This document shows, piece by piece, positions 1 through 9,726 of a DNA stretch of 64,000 nucleotides; positions within the stretch are counted from its first letter, which is position 1; the number at the start of each line of letters is the position of its first letter. The notes beneath the pieces were generated by a model. It was not told the origin of the DNA. It did not search any database and saw nothing but the letters and a program-made list of their open reading frames with translations. This DNA is from Pseudomonas sp. SDI (GTDB lineage Bacteria > Pseudomonadota > Gammaproteobacteria > Pseudomonadales > Pseudomonadaceae). The position numbers were made by a program, and so were the translations under genes. The stretch is taken from contig NZ_QETK01000006.1 of NCBI RefSeq assembly GCF_003105155.1, forward strand, positions 1-64,000. The letters are read 5' to 3'.

Positions 1-392
1 AGTTGGCGCCACGCCGCAGCCTGGCCCCGGCGCCGCTCGCCGCGCCTGTCAGCACGCCTAACGAGCAGGCCGGGCAACTGCTGGCGCAGATCGCCCAGCA
101 GGCCAACGCCGGTCAGCACCAACAAGCGCGGGCCGCGTGCGAGCAGTACCTGCAACGATTCGAACCGGCCGCGCCGGTGTATTACTGGCTCGGCCTGCTC
201 AGCGACACTGCCGGCGACAGCAGCCAGGCACTGATGCACTACCGCAAGGCCCTGTACCTTGACCCGCAGCACGCCGAAGCGTTGCTGCACCTGGCCATGC
301 TCCTCGCCGCCCAAGGCGACGAAGCCGGCGCGCGCCGCCTGCAAGAACGTGCGGCGCGCGCCGGGCGTAGCGAGCGGGAGCCCGAACGATGA
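1..392 (+). CDS. wspC: WspC, CheR-type methyltransferase with TPR tail (3' part only)
   Basis: Partial gene that begins upstream of the window; about 129 C-terminal residues are seen. They hold tetratricopeptide-type helical repeats (the AxVYYWLGLL and ALLHLAMLLAAQG segments) and end in an Arg/Glu-rich tail. In the Wsp system WspC is a CheR-like enzyme that methylates the membrane receptor WspA, with TPR repeats at its C-terminus. The methyltransferase domain lies outside the window, so the call rests on the TPR tail and on the genes that follow in canonical wspC-D-E-F-R order. The stop codon overlaps the wspD start by 4 bp (ATGA), which suggests translational coupling. Confidence 0.85.
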   Translation, partial: LAPRRSLAPAPLAAPVSTPNEQAGQLLAQIAQQANAGQHQQARAACEQYLQRFEPAAPVYYWLGLLSDTAGDSSQALMHYRKALYLDPQHAEALLHLAMLLAAQGDEAGARRLQERAARAGRSEREPER

Positions 393-1063
393 ACGGACAA
401 GGTGAACTGGACGTGATCGCCAACGATATCGAGGCCATCGACGATTGCTGGAACCGCATCGGGATCCGCGGCGACAAGAGCTGCCCGCTGCTGGAAGCGC
501 ATATCCACTGCCGCAACTGCGATGTCTACGCCGCTGCGGCGACGCGCCTGCTCGATCGCTATGCGTTGGCCCAGGATGCGCACGTGCGCGACGACAGCGA
601 GCAGGACGGCGAAGTGCGCGGCGGCCGCTCGCTGCTGCTGTTCCGGCTTGGCGAGGAGTGGTTGGCGCTGGCCACCCGTTGCCTGGTCGAAGTGGCTCCG
701 CTGCAACCGGTGCATTCGTTGCCGCACCAGCGCTCGCGGGTATTGCAGGGCGTGGCCAACGTGCGTGGTGCACTGGTGCCGTGCCTGTCGCTGGGCGACC
801 TGCTGGGCCTGGAAGTGACGGCGCAGCCGGCGACGGCGGCGCGGGTCATGCCGCGTATGCTGATCGTCGCGGCCAGTGGCGGTTCGGTGGTGCTCAAGGT
901 CGACGAGGTCGACGGCATTCATGCCCTGGAGCCCAGGCAGTTGAACGGTGAGGGCGCCAACGAATCGCGCTTCACCGCCGCCGTGCTGCAGTGGCGCGGG
1001 CGCAGCGTGCGGGTGCTGGATGAACAAGAGGTGTTGTCTGCCGTGAACCGGAGCCTGTCATGA
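389..1063 (+). CDS. wspD: WspD, CheW-like coupling protein
   Basis: A 224-residue cytoplasmic adaptor. Residues from about 75 onward form a CheW-like domain (LFRLGEEWLALAT, then VLQGVANVRGALVPCLSL), the fold that links receptors to the histidine kinase. The N-terminal 70 residues carry a Cys/His cluster (CPLLEAHIHCRNC) that is not part of the CheW fold. In P. aeruginosa Wsp has two CheW-like couplers, WspB and WspD; position between wspC and wspE identifies this one as WspD. The start is fixed by the ATGA overlap with wspC, and the stop again overlaps wspE by 4 bp. Confidence 0.9.
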   Translation: MNGQGELDVIANDIEAIDDCWNRIGIRGDKSCPLLEAHIHCRNCDVYAAAATRLLDRYALAQDAHVRDDSEQDGEVRGGRSLLLFRLGEEWLALATRCLVEVAPLQPVHSLPHQRSRVLQGVANVRGALVPCLSLGDLLGLEVTAQPATAARVMPRMLIVAASGGSVVLKVDEVDGIHALEPRQLNGEGANESRFTAAVLQWRGRSVRVLDEQEVLSAVNRSLS

Positions 1064-3363
1064 CCCCCGAGCAAATGCGCGACGCTTCGTTGCTCGAACT
1101 GTTCAGCCTGGAGGCCGAGGCGCAGACTCAGGTGCTCAGTGCCGGCCTGCTGGCGCTAGAGCGCGATCCGACCCTGGCCGACCAGCTCGAAGCCTGCATG
1201 CGCGCCGCGCACTCGCTCAAGGGCGCGGCGCGGATTGTCGGGGTGGATGCCGGGGTCAGTGTGGCGCACGTCATGGAGGATTGCCTGGTAGAGGCGCAGG
1301 AGGGCCGCCTGCGCCTGCGCCCGGAACACATCGACGCGCTGCTGCAGGGCACCGACTTGCTGATGCGTATTGCCACACCGGGGGATGCCTCCACCGACGC
1401 GGCCGTGCAGGCGTTTCTGGTGCAGATGGCTGGCCTGCTCGACCCTGGCGCGGCACCGGCGGTGGTGCCGCCGGTTGTCGAGCCGCTGCCTGAACTGCTG
1501 ATCGAGGTGCCGGCGCCGGTTGCCCCGGCGTCGCCGCCGGAGCCCGAGCCGGAAAGCCTTGCCGAGCCAGCGCTCGACGCCCAGGTCAAGCGCAAGAAAC
1601 AACGCACCGAAGGCGGCGAACGGGTCCTGCGGGTGACCGCCGAGCGGCTCAACAGTCTGCTCGACCTGTCGAGCAAGTCGCTGGTCGAAACCCAGCGGCT
1701 CAAGCCGTACCTGGCCACCTTGCAGCGCCTCAAACGCGTGCATGGCCAGAGCATTCGCGCCCTCGACGAGCTGAAATTACAGCTGGACGTTAGCGGCCAG
1801 CCCCCCGAACTGCAGGACGCCCTGGCCCTGGCCCAACGCCTGCTCGGCGAAACCCAGCAGATGCTGTTGCAACAGGCCAGCGACCTCGACGAGTTTGGCT
1901 GGCAGGCCGCGCAACGGGCACAACTGTTGTATGACACCGCACTGGCCTGCCGGATGCGGCCGTTTGCCGACGTGCTCACCGGGCAGAGCCGGATGGTCCG
2001 CGATCTCGGGCGCTCGCTGGGCAAACAGGTGCGCCTGGACATCGAGGGCGACAAGACCCAGGTCGACCGCGACGTGCTGGAAAAACTCGAAGCACCGCTG
2101 ACCCACCTGCTGCGCAATGCCGTCGACCATGGCATCGAATCCCCCGAACAACGCCTGCTGGCCGGTAAGCCGCTGGAAGGCCAGATCCGCCTGCGCGCTT
2201 CGCACCAGGCCGGCCTGCTGGTGCTGGAACTGAGCGACGACGGAGCCGGTGTCGACCTTGAGCGCTTGCGCCAGAGTATCGTCGCCCGCCAGCTGTCGCC
2301 GGCGGAAACCGTTGCGCAGATGAGTGACGAAGAACTGCTGACCTTCCTGTTCCTGCCGGGCTTCAGCCTGCGCGACAAGGTCACCGAAGTGTCCGGGCGC
2401 GGCGTCGGGCTGGACGCCGTGCAGCACATGGTGCGCCAGTTGCGCGGCTTCATCGAGCTGCGCCAGGTGAGTGGCCAGGGTAGCTGCTTCCATCTCGAAG
2501 TGCCGCTGACCCTATCGGTGGTGCGCAGCCTGGTGGTGGAGGTGGGGGGCGAAGCCTACGCCTTCCCGCTGGCACACATCGAACGGACCCTGGCGCTACC
2601 GGCCGAGGCCATCGTGCAGATCGAGGGGCGCCAGCACTTCTGGCACGAAGGTCGACATATCGGCCTGGTGGCAGCCAGCCAGTTGCTCAACCGGCCGATC
2701 AGCGAGACCGACGGCAAGAGCATCAATGTGGTGGTCATCCGTGAGCGCGAAAGCCTGTACGGGGTGGCTGTCGAACGCTTGATCGGCGAGCGCGTGCTGG
2801 TGGTGATGCCGCTGGATGCGCGACTGGGCAAGGTGCAGGACATTTCCGCCGGGGCGCTGCTCGACGACGGTTCGGTGGTGTTGATCGTCGACGTCGAAGA
2901 CTTGCTGCGGTCGGTGGAGAAACTGCTCAGTACCGGCCGCCTGGAACGCATCGAGCGTGGCCAGCGGGTTTCCCGCGAAGTGGTGCGCAAGCGCGTCCTG
3001 GTGGTCGACGACTCGCTGACTGTGCGCGAACTGCAACGCAAGCTGCTGAGCAATCGCGGCTATGAAGTAGCGGTGGCGGTGGACGGCATGGATGGCTGGA
3101 ATGCCCTGCGCAGCGAGGACTTCGACCTGCTGATCACCGACATCGACATGCCGCGCATGGACGGTATCGAACTGGTCACCCTGTTGCGCCGCGACAGCCG
3201 TCTGCAATCGCTACCGGTGATGGTGGTTTCCTACAAGGACCGCGAGGAAGATCGTCGGCGTGGACTGGATGCCGGAGCCGACTACTATTTGGCCAAGGCA
3301 AGTTTCCATGACGACGCCTTGCTAGAGGCCGTGGTTGAGTTGATCGGGGGAGCCCAGGGATGA
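1060..3363 (+). CDS. wspE: WspE, hybrid CheA-type histidine kinase with receiver domain
   Basis: A 767-residue cytoplasmic kinase. The N-terminal HPt domain has the phospho-accepting His at about residue 51 (AAHSLKGAAR). A Pro/Glu-rich linker follows (about 130-175), then dimerisation and HATPase regions (N-box HLLRNAVDHGIE, G-box GRGVGLDAV), a CheW-like domain (about 480-620) and a C-terminal receiver with Asp694 (LLITDIDMP). In the Wsp pathway WspE phosphorylates the diguanylate cyclase WspR and the methylesterase WspF. All catalytic boxes look intact. ATGA overlaps join it to wspD upstream and wspF downstream. Confidence 0.95.
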   Translation: MTPEQMRDASLLELFSLEAEAQTQVLSAGLLALERDPTLADQLEACMRAAHSLKGAARIVGVDAGVSVAHVMEDCLVEAQEGRLRLRPEHIDALLQGTDLLMRIATPGDASTDAAVQAFLVQMAGLLDPGAAPAVVPPVVEPLPELLIEVPAPVAPASPPEPEPESLAEPALDAQVKRKKQRTEGGERVLRVTAERLNSLLDLSSKSLVETQRLKPYLATLQRLKRVHGQSIRALDELKLQLDVSGQPPELQDALALAQRLLGETQQMLLQQASDLDEFGWQAAQRAQLLYDTALACRMRPFADVLTGQSRMVRDLGRSLGKQVRLDIEGDKTQVDRDVLEKLEAPLTHLLRNAVDHGIESPEQRLLAGKPLEGQIRLRASHQAGLLVLELSDDGAGVDLERLRQSIVARQLSPAETVAQMSDEELLTFLFLPGFSLRDKVTEVSGRGVGLDAVQHMVRQLRGFIELRQVSGQGSCFHLEVPLTLSVVRSLVVEVGGEAYAFPLAHIERTLALPAEAIVQIEGRQHFWHEGRHIGLVAASQLLNRPISETDGKSINVVVIRERESLYGVAVERLIGERVLVVMPLDARLGKVQDISAGALLDDGSVVLIVDVEDLLRSVEKLLSTGRLERIERGQRVSREVVRKRVLVVDDSLTVRELQRKLLSNRGYEVAVAVDGMDGWNALRSEDFDLLITDIDMPRMDGIELVTLLRRDSRLQSLPVMVVSYKDREEDRRRGLDAGADYYLAKASFHDDALLEAVVELIGGAQG

Positions 3364-4373
3364 AGATCGCCATCGTCAACGATATGCCCATCGCTGTGGA
3401 GGCCTTGCGCCGGGCGCTGGCGTTCGAGCCGGCGCACCAGGTGATCTGGGTCGCGGGCAACGGCGCCGACGCAGTGCAGCGCTGTGCCGAGCACACACCG
3501 GACCTGATCCTGATGGACCTGATCATGCCGGTAATGGATGGGGTCGAGGCCACACGGCGAATCATGGCCGATACCCCGTGCGCCATCGTGATTGTCACCG
3601 TCGACCGTCAACAGAACGTGCATCGGGTGTTCGAGGCCATGGGCCATGGTGCCCTGGATGTGGTCGACACGCCGGCGCTGGGCGCCGGCGATGCGCGCGA
3701 GGCGGCGGCGCCGCTGTTGCGCAAGATCCTCAATATTGGTTGGCTGATCGGCCAGCAGCGCTCGAACAAGGTGCAGCCGGTGGCGACGCCGCTGCGTCAG
3801 GCCGCGCAACGCCAGGCGCTGGTGGCCATTGGTTCGTCTGCGGGTGGGCCGGCGGCGCTGGAGGTTCTGCTCAAGGACCTGCCGCGGCAATTTCCGGCGG
3901 CCATCGTGCTGGTGCAGCATGTGGATCAGGTGTTTGCCGCCGGTATGGCCGAGTGGCTGAGCAGTGCTTCCGGGTTGTCGGTGCGCCTGGCGTGCCAGGG
4001 CGAGCCACCGCAACCGGGGCACGTGTTGCTGGCGGGCACCAATCACCATATTCGTCTGCTCAAGGACGGTACCTTGGCGTATACGGCCGAGCCGGTGAAC
4101 GAGATCTACCGGCCGTCCATCGACGTGTTTTTCGAAAGTGTGGCGCGTTACTGGCAGGGCGACGCCGTCGGCGTGCTACTGACCGGTATGGGGCGCGATG
4201 GCGCGCAGGGGCTCAAGTTGATGCGTCAGCAGGGCTACCTGACCATTGCCCAGGATCAGCAGAGCAGTGCGGTGTATGGCATGCCCAAGGCGGCAGCGGC
4301 AATCGATGCTGCGGTGGAAATCCGCGCGTTGGAGCGGATCGCGCCACGACTCATGGAAATTTTCCCGAAATGA
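3360..4373 (+). CDS. wspF: WspF, CheB-type receptor methylesterase
   Basis: A 337-residue response regulator. The N-terminal receiver has Asp53 (LILMDLIMP). The C-terminal CheB methylesterase domain shows the Ser motif GSSAGG near residue 160, the His motif LVQHVD and the Asp motif TGMGRDG. It resets the pathway by demethylating WspA; loss of WspF in P. aeruginosa and P. fluorescens locks WspR on and gives wrinkly, high c-di-GMP colonies. The frame is complete here, so the regulatory brake appears functional. The start overlaps the wspE stop; 51 bp separate it from wspR. Confidence 0.95.
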   Translation: MKIAIVNDMPIAVEALRRALAFEPAHQVIWVAGNGADAVQRCAEHTPDLILMDLIMPVMDGVEATRRIMADTPCAIVIVTVDRQQNVHRVFEAMGHGALDVVDTPALGAGDAREAAAPLLRKILNIGWLIGQQRSNKVQPVATPLRQAAQRQALVAIGSSAGGPAALEVLLKDLPRQFPAAIVLVQHVDQVFAAGMAEWLSSASGLSVRLACQGEPPQPGHVLLAGTNHHIRLLKDGTLAYTAEPVNEIYRPSIDVFFESVARYWQGDAVGVLLTGMGRDGAQGLKLMRQQGYLTIAQDQQSSAVYGMPKAAAAIDAAVEIRALERIAPRLMEIFPK

Positions 4374-4424
4374 CGATATGTATTGAGCCATGCCGGCTGG
4401 CCGGCAGTGACCAGGTGACAGCGC

Positions 4425-5429
4425 ATGAATGATTTACCGATCGACGGATTTCCCGCGACCAATGAAAACTCGGCGATGGTGCTGCTGGTCGACGACCAGG
4501 CCATGATCGGCGAGGCGGTGCGGCGTGGCCTGGCCCTGGAAGAGAATATCGACTTCCACTTCTGTGCCGACCCGCACCAGGCGGTGGCGCAGGCCATTCG
4601 GATCAAGCCGACGGTGATTCTCCAGGACCTGATCATGCCTGGCCTCGATGGCCTGAGCCTGGTGCGCGAGTACCGGGCCAACCCGGCGACCCAGGATATT
4701 CCGATCATCGTGCTGTCGACCAAGGAAGACCCGCTGGTCAAGAGTGCGGCGTTTGCCGCCGGGGCCAACGATTATCTGGTCAAGCTGCCGGACAACATCG
4801 AGCTGGTGGCGCGGATCCGCTATCACTCGCGCTCCTACCTCACCTTGTTGCAGCGCGACGAGGCGTACCGGGCATTACGGGTCAGCCAGCAGCAGTTGCT
4901 CGATACCAATCTGGTGTTGCAGCGCTTGATGAACTCCGATGGTTTGACCGGGTTGTCCAACCGCCGGCACTTCGACGAGTACCTGGAACTGGAATGGCGG
5001 CGGGCGATGCGCGATCAGACGCAGGTGTCGTTGTTGATGATCGATGTGGATTACTTCAAAGCCTACAACGACAGCTTCGGTCATCTGGAGGGCGATGAGG
5101 CACTGCGCAAGGTGGCCGAGGCGATTCGCGGGTGCTGCAGCCGGCCGAGCGATCTGCCGGCGCGCTATGGTGGCGAGGAGTTTGCGCTGGTGCTGCCGAA
5201 TACGTCGCCGGGTGGGGCGCGGCTGGTGGCAGAAAAGCTGCGCCAGACCGTGGCCGCGATGAAGATCCCGCACTGCACGCCGGGCGAGGGCGCGCACCTG
5301 ACCGTGAGCATTGGCCTGGCGACGCAGACGCCGGCGATTGGCAGCCATTGTCGGAACTTGATTTCGGCGGCCGACAAGGGCCTGTACCAGGCCAAGGACA
5401 ATGGTCGGAACCAGGTCGGGATTGCCTGA
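4425..5429 (+). CDS. wspR: WspR, receiver-GGDEF diguanylate cyclase
   Basis: A 334-residue output protein that makes c-di-GMP from two GTP when phosphorylated. The receiver domain has Asp68 ([11 protein letters not shown]). A helical linker (about 140-170, [15 protein letters not shown]) leads to a GGDEF domain with the active-site signature GGEEF at residues 249-253. The product-inhibition I-site RPSD sits five residues before it (240-243), so feedback control by c-di-GMP should be retained. It is the last gene of the wsp cluster; prfB follows after 170 bp in the same direction with no obvious shared unit. Confidence 0.95.
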   Translation: MNDLPIDGFPATNENSAMVLLVDDQAMIGEAVRRGLALEENIDFHFCADPHQAVAQAIRIKPTVILQDLIMPGLDGLSLVREYRANPATQDIPIIVLSTKEDPLVKSAAFAAGANDYLVKLPDNIELVARIRYHSRSYLTLLQRDEAYRALRVSQQQLLDTNLVLQRLMNSDGLTGLSNRRHFDEYLELEWRRAMRDQTQVSLLMIDVDYFKAYNDSFGHLEGDEALRKVAEAIRGCCSRPSDLPARYGGEEFALVLPNTSPGGARLVAEKLRQTVAAMKIPHCTPGEGAHLTVSIGLATQTPAIGSHCRNLISAADKGLYQAKDNGRNQVGIA

Positions 5430-5599
5430 TCGAAGGGCCTTACGGCCGAGCCCGCCGCCACGGCAGTGCCACTGCGCGCTGCTGTGGCGGCGGGTGCCTC
5501 CGGCGATAGCTTCACACTGGTCCGACAGACTCCCCGCACCCAGCACACTCGGTTATACTCTCCGGCTTTTCACAGAATACGCACGAGAGCTGCCCGACC

Positions 5600-6695
5600 A
5601 TGGAAATCAACCCGATCCTGAATACCATCAAGGACCTGACCGAGCGTTCCGAATCTATTCGGGGGTATCTTTGACTACGATCAAAAGCATGAGCGCCTGA
5701 TCGAAGTCAACCGCGAGCTGGAAGACCCGGCTGTCTGGAACAAACCCGAATACGCCCAGGAACTGGGTCGCGAACGCGCCGCCCTGGCGCAGATCGTCGA
5801 CACCCTGGACGAACTGAGCAGCGGCCTGACCGACGCCCGCGAACTGCTTGACATGGCCGTCGAAGAACATGACGAAAGCGCCGTCAACGACGTGGTCGAA
5901 ATGCTCCAGGGCCTGGAAGCGTCCCTCGGCCAGCTCGAATTCCGTCGCATGTTCAGCGGCGAAATGGACATGAACAACGCTTACCTGGATATCCAGGCCG
6001 GCTCCGGCGGCACCGAAGCCCAGGACTGGGCCAACATCCTCCTGCGCATGTACCTGCGCTGGGCCGACAAGCGCGGCTTCGACGCCACCATCATGGAACT
6101 GTCGGCCGGCGAAGTCGCCGGGATCAAAGGCGCCACCGTGCACATCAAGGGCGAATACGCCTTCGGCTGGCTGCGCACCGAGATCGGCGTCCACCGCCTG
6201 GTCCGCAAGAGCCCGTTCGACTCCGGCAACCGTCGCCACACCTCGTTCTCGGCGGTGTTCGTGTCCCCCGAGATCGACGACAAGGTCGAAATCGAGATCA
6301 ACCCGTCCGACCTGCGGATCGATACCTATCGTTCCTCCGGTGCCGGCGGTCAGCACGTCAACACCACCGACTCGGCCGTACGGATCACTCACGTACCGAC
6401 CAACACCGTGGTCAGCTGCCAGAACGAACGCTCCCAGCACGCGAACAAGGACACCGCCATGAAAATGCTGCGGGCCAAGTTGTACGAGCTGGAAATGCAG
6501 AAGCGCAATGCCGCTTCGCAGGCGCTGGAAGACAGCAAGTCCGATATCGGCTGGGGTCACCAGATCCGTTCCTACGTGCTCGACGCCTCGCGGATCAAGG
6601 ACCTGCGCACCAACATCGAACGCAGCGATTGCGACAAGGTGCTCGACGGCGATATCGACGAATACCTCGAAGCCAGCCTCAAGCAGGGGCTGTAA
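5600..6695 (+). CDS. prfB: Peptide chain release factor 2, decoded by +1 frameshift
   Basis: Encodes RF2, which releases peptides at UGA and UAA. The start is ATG at 5600. The zero frame meets an in-frame TGA at 5672-5674 (codon 25), and the rest of the protein reads in the +1 frame from GAC at 5673, giving 364 residues, the normal family length. The SPF stop-recognition motif (KSPFDSGN) and the catalytic GGQ motif (GAGGQHVN) are both present. Expression is autoregulated: scarce RF2 slows termination at the internal UGA and favours the shift. The gene is followed by lysS, as in many proteobacteria. It should not be called a pseudogene. Confidence 0.97.
5660..5675 (+). promoter_or_regulatory. 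prfB programmed +1 frameshift site
   Basis: A Shine-Dalgarno-like G-run (CGGGGG, 5660-5665) sits three bases before the slippery CTT codon (5669-5671), which is followed by TGA (5672-5674) and a C. This is the classic RF2 recoding arrangement (GGGGG TAT CTT TGA C). The tRNA on CTT slips to TTT and reading resumes at GAC. Confidence 0.95.
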
Positions 6696-6730
6696 CGCAA
6701 CACCCGGCGGCGGCAACGGCGCGCTCCTGA

Positions 6731-6771
6731 GGGAGCGGGCCTTGCCCGCGATCCCTTGCCGACGGCAAGGG
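6731..6771. repeat. REP-like fragment and hairpin between prfB and lysS
   Basis: The 108-bp prfB-lysS gap holds a REP-type piece (gggagcgggccttgcccgcg and two more bases, 6731-6752), followed at once by an 8-bp stem (CCCTTGCC 6753-6760, GGCAAGGG 6764-6771) with a 3-nt loop. There is no T-tract, so it is more likely an mRNA-stabilising or REP structure than a terminator; lysS may be co-transcribed with prfB. Confidence 0.6.
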
Positions 6772-6803
6772 GGCAATGAACCCCTGATGGAAAATCTGAC
6801 GAC

Positions 6804-8306
6804 ATGAGCGACCTCAAACTCGACCCGCAAGACCTGCAACAGGAAGAAAACACCCTGATCGCCCTGCGCAAGGAGAAACTTGCCGCCGAGCGCGCCAAGG
6901 GTCAGGCCTTCCCCAACGACTTCCGCCGCGACGCCTTCTGCAACGACCTGCAGAAACAGTACGTCGACAAGACCAAGGAAGAGCTGGAAGCTGCAGCGAT
7001 CCCGGTCAAGGTTGCCGGTCGCATCATGCTCAACCGTGGCTCGTTCATGGTGATCCAGGACATGACCGGGCGCATCCAGGTCTACGTCAACCGTAAAACC
7101 CTGCCGGAAGAAACCCTGGCCGCAGTGAAAACCTGGGACCTGGGCGACATCATTGCCGCCGAAGGCACCCTGGCCCGTTCCGGCAAAGGCGACCTGTACG
7201 TCGAAATGACCAACGTGCGCCTGCTGACCAAGTCGCTGCGCCCACTGCCGGACAAGCACCACGGCCTGACCGACACCGAACAGCGCTACCGCCAGCGCTA
7301 CGTCGACCTGATGGTCAACGAAGACGTGCGCGAAACCTTCCGCGTGCGTTCGCAAGTCATCGCCCATATCCGCAGCTTCCTGATGAAGCGTGACTTCCTC
7401 GAAGTGGAAACGCCGATGCTGCAGACCATTCCGGGCGGTGCTGCGGCCAAGCCGTTCGAAACCCACCACAATGCGCTGGACATGCAGATGTACCTGCGTA
7501 TCGCCCCGGAGCTGTACCTCAAGCGCCTGGTGGTCGGTGGTTTCGAGAAGGTCTTCGAGATCAACCGCAACTTCCGTAACGAAGGTGTTTCGACCCGGCA
7601 CAACCCCGAGTTCACCATGCTCGAGTTCTACCAGGCCTACGCCGACTACGAAGACAACATGGACCTCACCGAAGAGCTGTTCCGCGAGCTGGCGCAGCTG
7701 GTCCTGGGCAGCACCGACGTGCCGTACGGCGACAAGGTGTTCCACTTCGGCGAGCCGTTCATCCGGCTGTCGGTGTTCGACTCGATTCTCAAGTACAACC
7801 CGCACATCACTGCCGCCGATCTGCAGGACATCGACAAGGCCCGCGACATCGCCAAGCAGGCCGGTGCCAAGGTGCTCGGCTTCGAAGGCTTGGGCAAGCT
7901 GCAGGTGATGATTTTCGAAGAGCTGGTCGAGCACAAGCTGGAGCAGCCGCACTTCATCACCCAGTACCCGTTCGAAGTGTCGCCGCTGGCGCGCCGCAAC
8001 GACGACAACCCGAACGTCACCGACCGCTTCGAGCTGTTCATCGGCGGCCGCGAAATCGCCAACGCCTACTCCGAGCTCAACGATGCCGAAGACCAGGCCG
8101 AGCGCTTCATGGCCCAGGTGGCCGACAAGGACGCCGGTGACGACGAAGCCATGCACTACGACGCCGACTTCGTTCGCGCACTGGAGTACGGCATGCCGCC
8201 AACCGCCGGTGAAGGCATCGGCATCGACCGTCTGGTGATGCTGCTGACCAACTCCCCGTCGATCCGCGACGTGATCCTGTTCCCGCACATGCGCCCACAA
8301 GCCTGA
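6804..8306 (+). CDS. lysS: Lysyl-tRNA synthetase, class II
   Basis: A 500-residue class II aminoacyl-tRNA synthetase that charges tRNA-Lys. It has an N-terminal OB-fold anticodon-binding domain (about 65-150), then the catalytic core with motif 2 ([18 protein letters not shown]) and motif 3 ([13 protein letters not shown]) near the C-terminus. Length and motifs are those of bacterial LysS. It lies 108 bp after prfB, the usual pairing, and ends just before a clear intrinsic terminator. Confidence 0.97.
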   Translation: MSDLKLDPQDLQQEENTLIALRKEKLAAERAKGQAFPNDFRRDAFCNDLQKQYVDKTKEELEAAAIPVKVAGRIMLNRGSFMVIQDMTGRIQVYVNRKTLPEETLAAVKTWDLGDIIAAEGTLARSGKGDLYVEMTNVRLLTKSLRPLPDKHHGLTDTEQRYRQRYVDLMVNEDVRETFRVRSQVIAHIRSFLMKRDFLEVETPMLQTIPGGAAAKPFETHHNALDMQMYLRIAPELYLKRLVVGGFEKVFEINRNFRNEGVSTRHNPEFTMLEFYQAYADYEDNMDLTEELFRELAQLVLGSTDVPYGDKVFHFGEPFIRLSVFDSILKYNPHITAADLQDIDKARDIAKQAGAKVLGFEGLGKLQVMIFEELVEHKLEQPHFITQYPFEVSPLARRNDDNPNVTDRFELFIGGREIANAYSELNDAEDQAERFMAQVADKDAGDDEAMHYDADFVRALEYGMPPTAGEGIGIDRLVMLLTNSPSIRDVILFPHMRPQA

Positions 8307-8317
8307 GTGCATTGAAC

Positions 8318-8342
8318 AAGCCGCCTTTCGGGGCGGCTTTTT
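8318..8342 (+). terminator. Intrinsic terminator after lysS
   Basis: An 8-bp GC-rich stem (AAGCCGCC 8318-8325, GGCGGCTT 8332-8339) with a TTTCGG loop, ending in a T-run (8338-8342). It begins 12 bp after the lysS stop codon. Confidence 0.85.
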
Positions 8343-8397
8343 CATGCCTGCGCCCCGTGTTTTCCCGTTTTGACCCGATTTCTGGAGTAGATGCGTA

Positions 8398-9114
8398 GTG
8401 ACCCCTGCAATGGCTCAACAAGGTGCTGCCGGCGTAGCCACAGCGGTAGCGGAAAGTGTTCAGTATCAGGGCCGCAAGGCCAGTCGACAGGGTAGCGAGC
8501 AACGCCGTCAGGACATTCTCGATGCCGCCATGCGCATCATCGTCCGCGATGGCGTGCGCGGCGTGCGCCACCGTGCGGTGGCCGCCGAGGCCGGGGTGCC
8601 GCTGTCGGCCACCACCTATTATTTCAACGATATCCAGGACCTGCTCAGCGACACCTTCGCCCAGTACGTCGAACGCAGCGCCGCCTACATGGCCCGGCTG
8701 TGGGAGAACAGCGAGGTGATCCTGCGCCAGTTGCTGGCGCAGGACGATGGCACCCCGCAATCGCGCGCCTGGCTGGCCGACGAGGTGGCGAAGATGACCG
8801 CCGACTATGTGCGTCGTCAGTTGAGCAACCGCCGCGACTTCCTCATGGCCGAGCAGGCCTTCCGTCAAGAGGCATTGCTGTGCCCACGGCTGGCCGAACT
8901 GGTGCGCCTGCACGAGCAGATTCTCATGCGTGGCACCTGCCAACTGCTGCAGGTCGTTGGTTCGCGCCAGCCGCAGCAAGATGCCATAGTGTTGACGGCC
9001 ATTATCGAGCAGATGGAATATCAGGGCCTGCTAGAGGCTGCGGCGCCGCAGACCGATGCGCAGATGCTCGCTATCCTTACCCGTTACCTGCATCTGGTGC
9101 TGGCTTCGGTGTAG
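8398..9114 (+). CDS. TetR-family transcriptional regulator
   Basis: A 238-residue one-component regulator. The N-terminal TetR helix-turn-helix covers about residues 35-85 (RQDILDAAMRIIVRDG, then LSATTYYFND); the rest is the helical ligand/dimer domain. About 30 residues precede the HTH, a slightly long arm. The GTG start at 8398 is chosen because GGAG lies about 10 nt upstream; ATG at 8410 lacks a good ribosome site. The next genes (lipoprotein, DUF1704 protein, hydrolase, small membrane protein) follow closely on the same strand, so it may control them. The order lysS-TetR-lipoprotein-QEGLA matches P. aeruginosa (recalled as PA3700-PA3697). Ligand unknown. Confidence 0.85.
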   Translation: MTPAMAQQGAAGVATAVAESVQYQGRKASRQGSEQRRQDILDAAMRIIVRDGVRGVRHRAVAAEAGVPLSATTYYFNDIQDLLSDTFAQYVERSAAYMARLWENSEVILRQLLAQDDGTPQSRAWLADEVAKMTADYVRRQLSNRRDFLMAEQAFRQEALLCPRLAELVRLHEQILMRGTCQLLQVVGSRQPQQDAIVLTAIIEQMEYQGLLEAAAPQTDAQMLAILTRYLHLVLASV

Positions 9115-9143
9115 GTCGCGACTCACTTTCCAAGGAGAACCGG

Positions 9144-9689
9144 ATGAACGCCTGGCGTGTGCTGTTGGCCCTGACCTTCCTGCTGTTGGGCGGTTGCCTG
9201 GTGACCTTCAATGAGCCGATCCCAGCCAACGAGGCGGCGCCCAAGGCCCTGCTCGGCAAATGGAGCAGCAAGGACGCCTGGGGCGAGCCGCTGACCCTGC
9301 AGATCAGCCGCAGTGGTGGCAATGCCTACAAGGCCGTGGCCAGCGGCAAGCACCGCAAGGCCGAAGACTATGCCTTTACCGTCGCCCGCCACGGCAACCG
9401 CTGGTACCTGTCGGCCGGGGTGCCGAAGCGCCTGGGCGGCAATTTCCTGATTGGCGGCTTCGAAGTGATCGATGGCAAGGAACTGGTGGTCTACAACCTC
9501 GACGTCGAGCAGATCAACCAGGCCTTGAAGAACAAGGAACTGAGCGGGCGCAGCATCGAGGTGCCCGAGGACAACGGCAGCGGCGTGCTGATCGACAGCC
9601 CGTCGGCGCGCGTGCTGGCCTACCTCGACGACCCGGCCAATTCCGACCTGTTCGTCGAAGTCGCGCGATTCCAGCGCGCCGGCAAATAA
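9144..9689 (+). CDS. Conserved lipoprotein
   Basis: A 181-residue predicted lipoprotein. The signal peptide ends in a lipobox (LLLGGC) with the acylated Cys at position 18. The mature part (NEPIPANEAAPKALLGKW onward) looks beta-rich and soluble. The ATG at 9144 has AGGAG seven bases upstream. It lies 29 bp after the TetR gene and 37 bp before the DUF1704 gene. The residue after Cys is Leu, not Asp, so outer-membrane sorting by Lol is expected. No enzymatic motif is recognised; function unknown, but it appears conserved at this locus in Pseudomonas. Confidence 0.8.
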   Translation: MNAWRVLLALTFLLLGGCLVTFNEPIPANEAAPKALLGKWSSKDAWGEPLTLQISRSGGNAYKAVASGKHRKAEDYAFTVARHGNRWYLSAGVPKRLGGNFLIGGFEVIDGKELVVYNLDVEQINQALKNKELSGRSIEVPEDNGSGVLIDSPSARVLAYLDDPANSDLFVEVARFQRAGK

Positions 9690-9726
9690 CTGCAACTTAC
9701 CGAACCCGTAGAACAAGGAGCTTGGG

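Noticed and set aside
5600..5676. prfB as a frameshifted pseudogene
   Set aside because: The in-frame TGA is the conserved programmed frameshift cassette of RF2.
5655..8345. 896-codon minus-strand frame opposite prfB and lysS
   Set aside because: Both plus-strand genes are certain; the opposite frame shows no family resemblance.
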